This document shows, in pieces, positions 53,193 to 59,452 of a stretch of 59,452 nt of DNA; position 1 is the first letter of the stretch; every line of letters starts with the position of its first letter. The notes below the pieces were generated by a model. The model did not search any database. It was given only the letters and a program-made list of their open reading frames with translations, and had not been told where the DNA came from. A program made the position numbers and the translations under genes. Origin of the DNA: Acidobacteriota bacterium (GTDB lineage Bacteria > Acidobacteriota > Terriglobia > Acidiferrales > UBA7541); the NCBI GenBank assembly GCA_003154775.1, contig PMES01000130.1, positions 1 to 59,452 on the forward strand. Direction: 5' to 3'.

Positions 53193-53376
53193 AGATGTCG
53201 CTCGCTGTTTAGCGCCACGCCAAATTCTAAACCTCTTCTTCTCAGGCAGCGCTTGAAATCCAACATGTAAACGTTTGTGCGTTTGTTTCCTTCGGGCTCT
53301 GGCGGAAGAGTGCCGAGGACGAGTGCCACGGGCCGCTATCTGCTATCATTCCCGCCTTGCGGACGACGGAGGATGC

Positions 53377-54654
53377 ATGAGCCTGATGCAGCGGCTGGAG
53401 GAGGTACGAACGGGGTTTGAGCGGCCGTTCTGGGTGGCCAATATCAGCGAGCTGTTTGAGCGGCTCTCCTATTACGCGGCGTTTGCCTCGCTGGCGCGGT
53501 ATCTGCACGAAACGCTGAGCTTTCCGCTGGAGCGGGCCGCGGATCTTTCCGGCTTGTTCGGCGGGCTGGTGTGGTTTCTGGCGATTTTTGGAGGAGCGAT
53601 TGCCGACCGGCTGGGATTCCGGCGCGCGCTTTCCCTGGCGTACCTCATTCTCGCCGGGTCGTATTTCCTGCTGGGTTCGCTGGGAGCGCCATGGCTTGCG
53701 CCGGTGCGCAGCGCCGTGCCGCTGGTGGTGCTGGTGACAATTGTGTTGATGCTGCCGGCGCTGGGCGTCGCGCTGGTGAAGCCTTCGGTGGTGGGGACGA
53801 CGGCGCGTGCGTCGAATGAAAACGTGCGTTCCCTCGGCTATTCCATCTACTACACGCTGGTGAATATAGGCGGGGCGCTGGGGCCGTTTGTGGCGTCGTG
53901 GGCACACAAGAATCTGAGCGTGGAAAATGTGTTTCGCGTCGCATCGTTCAGCGTGTTGGTGATGTTTTTTGGGGTGCTGCTATTTTATCGCGAGCCGCGG
54001 AAGTCCGGAGAGGCGCGCACGGAAAGCCTGAGCGTAACGATCCGGAACTTCGGAGAGGTGGTGAAGAATCCGAAGTTCATGATTTTCCTGCTGATTTTTT
54101 CGGGCTACTGGATCGTGTACTGGCAGGAATTCATCACGCTGCCGATTTACGTGCACGAATACGTGGACGGCAAGGCAGACACGGAAAGAATGCTCTCGAC
54201 GGGACCGCTGGTGGTGATAGCGTTCACGGTGCTGTTCAGCGTGCTGACGCAAAAGATCACGGCGTTTCGCGCGGTGGTGCTGGGGACGCTGATTGCGATG
54301 GTGGCGTTCGCGATTCTGGCGGTGCATGCGAGCATCGTCGCGGTATATGCCACCTTGGTGGTGATCGCGGTTGGAGAGCTGATTCAGCAGCCGCGTTATT
54401 ACGATTACATTTCGCGGCTGGCCCCGCCGGGGCAGCAGGGCACCTACATGGGATTTGCGTTTTTGCCGCTAGGCATTGGGGCGTTTGCTTCGGGACGCAT
54501 TGGCGGGGCGCTGCTGCATCATTTCGGTGAAGTGCAGCACCGCCCGGAACGGTTTTTGTGGGCGTTGACGGGGATTGGATTGGCGACGACGGCGCTCTTG
54601 TGGATTTACGACCGCGTGGTGAAGCCGGGGAGAGAAGAAAAGAGCAGCGTGTAG
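53377..54654 (+). CDS. MFS transporter, POT/PTR-like
   Basis: This protein of 425 residues has 12 predicted membrane helices. The first cytoplasmic-to-membrane transition, ISELFERLSYYAAFASLARYL, resembles the FERFSYYG motif of proton-coupled oligopeptide transporters. The loop GAIADRLGFRRAL is the usual MFS motif A. It could export or import peptides or small solutes; substrate unknown. The start is ATG at 53377, with CGGAGG just upstream. Confidence 0.8.
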   Translation: MSLMQRLEEVRTGFERPFWVANISELFERLSYYAAFASLARYLHETLSFPLERAADLSGLFGGLVWFLAIFGGAIADRLGFRRALSLAYLILAGSYFLLGSLGAPWLAPVRSAVPLVVLVTIVLMLPALGVALVKPSVVGTTARASNENVRSLGYSIYYTLVNIGGALGPFVASWAHKNLSVENVFRVASFSVLVMFFGVLLFYREPRKSGEARTESLSVTIRNFGEVVKNPKFMIFLLIFSGYWIVYWQEFITLPIYVHEYVDGKADTERMLSTGPLVVIAFTVLFSVLTQKITAFRAVVLGTLIAMVAFAILAVHASIVAVYATLVVIAVGELIQQPRYYDYISRLAPPGQQGTYMGFAFLPLGIGAFASGRIGGALLHHFGEVQHRPERFLWALTGIGLATTALLWIYDRVVKPGREEKSSV

Positions 54655-54735
54655 GAACCTTGCGCGGTCCTCTACATGAACAAATGAAAAACCAAGAGGA
54701 AAGAGAAGAAATTAGGCGGTGTTCGATGGTAAGAG

Positions 54736-54768
54736 CCCACCCTTCGCAAAATACGCGAAGGATGGGGC
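54736..54768. repeat. inverted repeat in the gap after the MFS gene
   Basis: CCTTCGC at 54741-54747 pairs with GCGAAGG at 54755-54761, flanked by CCCA and TGGGG that extend the stem imperfectly. It lies in a 260-base gap between converging genes and has no T-tract. Confidence 0.5.
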
Positions 54769-54916
54769 ACCCTCAAGTTCATTCGTGAGTCGACATCGGA
54801 AAGAAAACCCAAGAGGACCGATCAGAAGATTGGCCGCTAAAAAGACTGGAAGGGACCACTTCAGAAGGCGGTTCCTACGAGGGAACTGTGCCGGCAACAA
54901 AGCTGCCGCGGGGAAT

Positions 54917-55399
54917 TTAGTTGACCATGCGGCGGAGGGATTCGAGGGCCTGGCGCGCGAGGGTGTAGCGAGGCTCGAGGTTGATCGCTTCCTGGAAGCA
55001 GCTCATGGCCTGGCCGTACATTTCTTTTCCGAGATACGCGCGGCCCATGTTGTAGTGGGGGAAGTGGCGCGGTTCGTAACGGCGCGCTTCAACGGCCTGC
55101 TGCAGCCAGGGAATGGCTTCATCGAACTGCCCCAACTCGATCAGGTAAGCGCCAATATCGTTATAGGGATTGCCGAAGTCGGGATCAAGCTCGATGGCAC
55201 GCTTGCATTCGGAAATAGCCTCCAGAAGGCGGCCCTGGAAATGGTAGGTCCAGCCGAGAAAGGTGTGCGCTTCGGCGGTGGGATGAAGCTCCAGCGAAGA
55301 CTGATAGAGTTCCGCGGCGCGGTCGTAGTCGCCTTCCATCTGGGCCTGGTAGGCGTCCTGGAGAACCTCCCACGCCCGGGTCAAAGTCTCCTGGCTCAT
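54917..55399 (-). CDS. TPR-repeat protein
   Basis: This protein of 160 residues is mostly tetratricopeptide repeats, about four in tandem from residue 10 to 155 (for example GDYDRAAELYQSSLELHP and GQFDEAIPWLQQAVEA). These form a protein-binding solenoid. No signal peptide is apparent. ATG at 55399 is chosen; a longer frame to 55690 would run antisense into the cytochrome c gene and has no TPR character. The partner is unknown. Confidence 0.8.
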   Translation of the reverse strand: MSQETLTRAWEVLQDAYQAQMEGDYDRAAELYQSSLELHPTAEAHTFLGWTYHFQGRLLEAISECKRAIELDPDFGNPYNDIGAYLIELGQFDEAIPWLQQAVEARRYEPRHFPHYNMGRAYLGKEMYGQAMSCFQEAINLEPRYTLARQALESLRRMVN

Positions 55400-55556
55400 A
55401 AGGCCATTGTGAAGGGAGATTTGGAGGAACGTCAAAGGTACGAAGGTGCTAGCTGTGCATAACCGCAAACTGTCCTTTTTGACGGGTGGCAGGTGGAAAT
55501 TGGCCGCCGGAATGTGGAAAATAGAGAAGTCCTGAACTGAGCGACAAGGGGGAACC

Positions 55557-55922
55557 GTGAGGAAGTTTTCATTGAGCTTGGCAGTTTTGGCGGGGTGCGC
55601 GGCGCTGGCGGCGGGAAGCGCCCTGCTGGGGCAGGAATCCGGCAAGAAATCGGGCAACAATGCCCCAGCGGTGGCGCGCGGCAAGACCATTTTTCAGCAA
55701 AAATGTACCGTGTGCCACTATGACACGAGCGACCAAAAGAAAATTGGACCTGGCCTGAAGGGCATTTCCAAGCGCGGCACCTTCAGCGTGAATGGCAACA
55801 AGATCACGGACGAGACTTTGAAGACGTGGATTGAAAACGGGGACCAGTTGATGCCTGGGCTCAAGGATAGCCTGGAAGCGTCGCAGATCAAGGATGTGAT
55901 TGCGTACGTGAAGACGCTGTGA
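55557..55922 (+). CDS. secreted class I cytochrome c
   Basis: This 121-residue protein has a signal peptide (hydrophobic 5-24), then a single heme site CTVCH (Cys50, Cys53, His54) and a distal Met99 in QLMPGLKD. The pattern is a small soluble cytochrome c of periplasmic electron transfer. The start is GTG at 55557, with GGGGGAA upstream. A bidirectional terminator follows, shared with the HU gene. Confidence 0.88.
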   Translation: MRKFSLSLAVLAGCAALAAGSALLGQESGKKSGNNAPAVARGKTIFQQKCTVCHYDTSDQKKIGPGLKGISKRGTFSVNGNKITDETLKTWIENGDQLMPGLKDSLEASQIKDVIAYVKTL

Positions 55923-55980
55923 GCGGGGCGGTGAGGAACGAAAGCATCGCAATTTCTTGAATACCCGGAAGTGAAGTAAA

Positions 55981-56018
55981 AACCCCCGGTGACCTGCGGG
56001 CGCAGGCTGCCGGGGGTT
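55981..56018. terminator. bidirectional terminator between cytochrome c and HU genes
   Basis: AACCCCCGG (55981-55989) pairs with CCGGGGGTT (56010-56018), with A-rich sequence to the left and TTTT to the right. It would end the plus-strand cytochrome c transcript and the minus-strand HU transcript. Confidence 0.82.
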
Positions 56019-56053
56019 TTCGATATTACAATCTCCCGAGCGGGAGAAAGAAA

Positions 56054-56347
56054 CTACTTCAGAACGGCATCCTTCAGCATCTTCGCCGGGCGCAAGCGGA
56101 CAACCGTCTTGGCCTTGATCTTGATCTGTTCGCCGGTCTGGGGGTTGCGGCCAAGGCGCGCCTTGCGATGAGCCTTTACAACGCGACCGATCCCGGGAAT
56201 GACGAACTTGCCCGCGCTACCCTTGGCTTCTTTAACGGCGAGCTTGTGGAGCTCTTCGAAAAAGGAAGCAACGGTCTTCTTGGCGGTGCCGACCTTTTCC
56301 GCAATGTGCGCGACAATCTTTGTTTTGCTCAGTGGCTTGGCTGCCAT
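56054..56347 (-). CDS. HU-family DNA-binding protein
   Basis: This 97-residue protein is a histone-like HU protein that bends DNA as a dimer. It has the helical N-terminal domain (SKTKIVAHIAEKVGTAKKT), the beta-arm and the hallmark PGIGRVVKAHRKARLGRNPQTGE with a proline-containing arm tip. It is short and basic. It has a terminator downstream and stands alone. Confidence 0.93.
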   Translation of the reverse strand: MAAKPLSKTKIVAHIAEKVGTAKKTVASFFEELHKLAVKEAKGSAGKFVIPGIGRVVKAHRKARLGRNPQTGEQIKIKAKTVVRLRPAKMLKDAVLK

Positions 56348-56639
56348 TTCTTTTGCTTATCCTCCTGAATTGTCTATCCACCCCGAACGTATCGAGGCCA
56401 GCCGCGAGCGAAAAACCCCTGTTTATCAAGGAAAAACTCGGGCCGAAAAGGACTATAGCGAAGGGAAAAGGGGAACGCAAGGGGAAAACAGCAAAAATCG
56501 CTGGAAAAACGCACTTTTTTTAAGGGCGTGTGCAAAACGCCCAGCTTTCATGCGGTAATGCGCAATGCCCTGAAGCAAACTGGCGGCCAGCGGTGCTGTG
56601 TTATCCTTGCGAACTGCGTTTAATGAAGGAGAAACGGTG

Positions 56640-57359
56640 ATGAGCGATAGTCCAAAGTGGCAGGAAGTGGAACGCGAGATTGCGGCGGTAGCGAAGCTGG
56701 GGCGGCGGCCCGTGGCAGTCACCTATCTGGACGCGGAACCCGCGGGAATCAAGAAGTTCGAGGGCTCGGAACCATCGGGTTGCAGCTTTTGGCGGCTGGC
56801 GGCGGAGGGAGGCACGTTCTATACCGTTCCAGAGAATCACTTTAACTGCGCGGTGGGCGCATATACCCACAACATCCCGCTTTCGCCGGAGCGCGAGAAA
56901 GAGACGGAGTAGACGCTGAAAATGATGTTTGAGCTGGGATATGTCCGGCCGGAGGAAGTGCCGCAGATCCCGCGGCTGGCAAAAGAGCCCAAAGCGGTGA
57001 TCTATTCGCCATTGGGAGAGGCTACGGCGACCCTGGAAGTGGTGTTATTTGCGTGCAAGCCAGCGGGGGCGATGCTGTTGCAGGAGGCCGCGAACCGGGC
57101 GGGAGTGGGCAGCGGCGTGCCGGCACTGGGCCGGCCGACGTGCATGGCGCTGCCGGCTTCGATACAGCATGGGACGATGACCAGTTTGGGATGTATCGGG
57201 AACCGCGTGTATACGGGGCTGGGTGAGGATGAGCTGTACGTGGTGCTGCGGGGAAAAGATGTGGCGAAGGTCGCGGAGGCGCTGAAGACAATCGAGAGCG
57301 CAAACGTGGCGCTGCGGAACTATGCGAAGGGACGCCGGGAACAACTCTCGACTCTGTAA
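56640..57359 (+). pseudogene. DUF169-family protein interrupted by an in-frame amber codon
   Basis: The start ATG at 56640 has AAGGAG upstream. The reading frame covers about 240 codons of a DUF169-like protein, with SGCSFWRLAAEGG and HFNCAVGAYTHNIPLS in the first part and MMFELGYVRPEEVPQIPRL and ASIQHGTMTSLGCIGNRVYTGLGEDELY in the second. Codon 91 is TAG (56910-56912), in frame, between KETE and TLKMMFELG. No other stop or shift is seen. A single base change from a sense codon such as CAG would restore the protein. GTG/ATG restarts lie just after the stop, so the second half could still be made. Confidence 0.75.
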
Positions 57360-57377
57360 GACCGTGGCAGGAGCCAG

Positions 57378-58742
57378 CTACAAGGACGCCAGGTCCTCAT
57401 AGAAGCAGGCAATGGCCTTGATGCCGCCGAAGTAGTTTTCCAGAAGAATATGCTCGTCAGGCGCGTGGGCGTTTTCGTCCGGCAAGCCAAAACCAATCAG
57501 AACACAGGGAACTTTAAAAGTGTCGTGCATTTGGGTGACGAAGGGGATGGAACCGCCTTCGCGGATGAACACGGCCTTCTTGCCGAAGCCCTTTTGCAGG
57601 GCCTCCTGGGCAACCTGAAAAATCGGCGCGTGATAGGCGGCAACCCAGGGTTTGCCGGTGCTGAGGACCTCGAACTTGCAATGTACGGTCTTGGGCAGGA
57701 GCTTGCGAATGTGGGCCTCGACGAGCTTGGCGATCTTCTTGGGATTTTGGTCGGGAACGAGCCGCGTGGAAAACTTGGCGTAGGCTTTGGAGGGGATGAC
57801 GGTCTTGGCGCCTTCGCCCTGGTAGCCACCCCACATGCCGTTCAATTCGAGCGTTGGGCGAATCCACAAGCGCTCGACGGAGGTGAAGCCCTTTTCGCCG
57901 ACGTAGGCGGGCGCTCCCACGGCGCGCTCGAAGTCCTTCGCCTTCCAAGGCAATTTGTTCAGGGCTTTGCGCTCGGCGGGGGAAACCTTGGCGACGTCGT
58001 CGTAGAAGCCGGGAATGGTGGCGCGGAAATTGTGGTCGTGGAGCTTGGCGAAGAGTTCCGTAAGAACGGTCAGCGGATTGGGGACGGCACCGCCATAGAC
58101 GCCGGAGTGCAGATCGCGCACCGGGCCGGTGAGCTCGATCTGATAGTAGTTGAGGCCCCGGAGACCGTAGGTGATGGAAGGCACGCCCTTGCCGAGCATG
58201 GCGGTATCGGAAACGAGGAGCGCGTCGGCCGTCAGCTTTTCCTTGTGGTTCTGGACGTAATCCCAAAGGCTGACACTGCCAACCTCCTCTTCGCCTTCGA
58301 TGAGCACCTTGATGTTGACGGGGAATTTTCCGTTCAGTTGATGAAGCGATTCAAGGGCTTTCAGGTGGATGTGCACCTGGCCTTTGTCGTCGGCGGTGCC
58401 GCGGCCATAGAGATTACCATCGCGCGATTGCGGCTCGAAGGCGGGTGAGGTCCAAGGTTCGAGGGGCTCGGCGGGCTGCACGTCATAGTGGCCGTAGAAA
58501 AGGACGGTGGGTTTTCCGGGAGCTTCGAGGGATCCCGCGTAGACAAGGGGATGGAGATTGGTGGGCACGATTTCGACGGTCTTGAAGCCCGCGGCACGCA
58601 AGTGATCAGCAACCCACTGGGCGGCGCGTTCGATATCGGGCTTGTTTTCGGATTTGGCGCTGACGGAAGGAATACGCAGAAATTCCAGGAGTTCCGCGAG
58701 ATGCTGGTCACGGCGACCTTCGATAAATTCAGTAAGGTTCAT
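57378..58742 (-). CDS. M20 family metallodipeptidase
   Basis: This protein of 454 residues is a zinc peptidase of family M20 (carnosine-dipeptidase-like). Zinc motifs are GHYDVQP (with the first His and Asp), GRGTADDKGQ, and EGEEEVGS with the catalytic Glu and a ligand Glu. The middle dimerisation domain follows, and the HAPDEHI segment carries the last ligand His. It is probably cytoplasmic, as no signal peptide is present. The start ATG at 58742 has GGGGGA upstream. Confidence 0.92.
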   Translation of the reverse strand: MNLTEFIEGRRDQHLAELLEFLRIPSVSAKSENKPDIERAAQWVADHLRAAGFKTVEIVPTNLHPLVYAGSLEAPGKPTVLFYGHYDVQPAEPLEPWTSPAFEPQSRDGNLYGRGTADDKGQVHIHLKALESLHQLNGKFPVNIKVLIEGEEEVGSVSLWDYVQNHKEKLTADALLVSDTAMLGKGVPSITYGLRGLNYYQIELTGPVRDLHSGVYGGAVPNPLTVLTELFAKLHDHNFRATIPGFYDDVAKVSPAERKALNKLPWKAKDFERAVGAPAYVGEKGFTSVERLWIRPTLELNGMWGGYQGEGAKTVIPSKAYAKFSTRLVPDQNPKKIAKLVEAHIRKLLPKTVHCKFEVLSTGKPWVAAYHAPIFQVAQEALQKGFGKKAVFIREGGSIPFVTQMHDTFKVPCVLIGFGLPDENAHAPDEHILLENYFGGIKAIACFYEDLASL

Positions 58743-58976
58743 AAATCCCCCAGGCACAAAAATTCGCTTGCCGAGATAAATCCTTAAGAATTTCCAAGAA
58801 AAGCGCGGCAGCGGGATGCGAGCGAGGTTCGGGACAAGATGCCGGAGCCGCTAGTTTTATTTTAAGGCTTGCCGGAACAGGGTACAAGCCAGTCCCCAGA
58901 AAGCGAAGTGGCACTTGGGAAACACCCGTCCGGAAGGGCAATTGACGAGAATCCGGGCGGACCCCATGATGGGCGC

Positions 58977-59339
58977 ATGAACGAAGCGCTCTATACGACG
59001 TCGCGGCGCAGCCAGCGCGTCTTCCACAAGATGCGGCTGCAGGCCCAGGGCCGTAGCCAGGATGGGCGGAAGTTTCGCGAAATCTGCGAAACGCTGGTGG
59101 TGAACGCTCACGGAGCCCTGCTGATGCTGCGGCACGAGGCAAACAGCAGCGAGATTCTCGTGCTGGTTAACCCGCTGACCCAGGAAGAGCAGGAATGCCG
59201 GATTGTGTTCCTGGGAGGGAGCGGAGAGCGCGGCCAACGGGTGGGAGTGGAATTCCTGACGCCGGCGCCGCACTTCTGGGGCATCGATTTTGACGCGCGG
59301 GCGCTGCCGCATTCGGGGGAGGACGGCCAGACGCATTGA
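58977..59339 (+). CDS. PilZ-domain protein
   Basis: This protein of 120 residues is a PilZ-like single domain, a relative of that at 52212-52613: SRRSQRVFHKM carries the arginine motif, VVNAHGALLML the second, then EECRIVFLG and VGVEFLTPAPHFWGIDF. As in the relative, the second motif has His in place of the usual Ser, so c-di-GMP binding is uncertain. The start is ATG at 58977; the longer frame to 58869 lacks a ribosome site. It is close to the window edge, but is complete. Confidence 0.72.
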   Translation: MNEALYTTSRRSQRVFHKMRLQAQGRSQDGRKFREICETLVVNAHGALLMLRHEANSSEILVLVNPLTQEEQECRIVFLGGSGERGQRVGVEFLTPAPHFWGIDFDARALPHSGEDGQTH

Positions 59340-59452
59340 GGGTTCAACGGCTGCGCTGACGGGGACCGACCTTAAGAACACCACTGCAATTGCAATTCTT
59401 CCAAAATTCCATTAGGAATCGCCTGGCATTCTAGCCGAAGTTCGTCACCAAC

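Overview
The window looks like chromosomal DNA of an Acidobacteriota-type heterotroph. This is an inference from the gene mix (HpnB-type glycosyltransferase, several PilZ proteins, carboxypeptidase-regulatory-domain TonB receptor, large intergenic hairpin repeats) and from a GC-rich composition with frequent GGAGG ribosome sites. It contains no rRNA, no complete tRNA and no CRISPR array.

Layout. 0.4-2.3 kb: a ferritin-like protein and a lone DDE transposase. 2.7-10 kb, minus strand: a dienelactone hydrolase, then a five-gene operon (3509-9021) for a Tat-exported, PaoABC-like molybdenum hydroxylase with a membrane cytochrome b and a small unknown protein, then an F420/NADP-type oxidoreductase. 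10.4-11.0 kb: a scar holding the 3' half of a tRNA-Val(GAC) gene and the 3' end of a spoIID gene. 11.1-13.2 kb: an exported HExxH metallopeptidase. 13.5-25.4 kb: a plus-strand galactose/arabinose locus (mutarotase, exported GH42 beta-galactosidase, a stand-alone secreted Fn3-like domain, a sodium:solute symporter with a small membrane partner, a FucI-fold isomerase, ribulokinase, ribulose-5-phosphate 4-epimerase, galactokinase, GalT). Together these would take beta-galactan or arabinogalactan fragments into the Leloir and pentose-phosphate pathways.

25.5-31.6 kb: a Crp/Fnr regulator with repeated operator-like sites, glutathione peroxidase, a GH13 enzyme with an altered third catalytic residue, a TspO-fragment/CBM9 fusion and a crotonase. 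31.7-37.5 kb: a cobalamin uptake regulon, with riboswitch plus terminator before btuF-btuC-btuD and a second riboswitch before the outer-membrane receptor. 37.6-43.98 kb: gatB, a peroxiredoxin, panC, panB, a small hypothetical, an hpnB-like glycosyltransferase and an orphan [2Fe-2S] subunit.

44.0-47.4 kb is the most unusual stretch. A composite intergenic repeat occurs twice in the same internal order (44087-44340 and 44381-44704). It is followed by an AT-richer island with a PD-(D/E)XK nuclease-like protein, a frameshifted ComF-like phosphoribosyltransferase and a SLOG-family nucleotide-binding protein. 47.6-59.4 kb is housekeeping: serC, a membrane protein, pirin with a strong promoter, citrate synthase, three PilZ proteins, an MFS/POT-like transporter, a TPR protein, cytochrome c, HU, a DUF169 gene broken by an in-frame amber codon, and an M20 dipeptidase.
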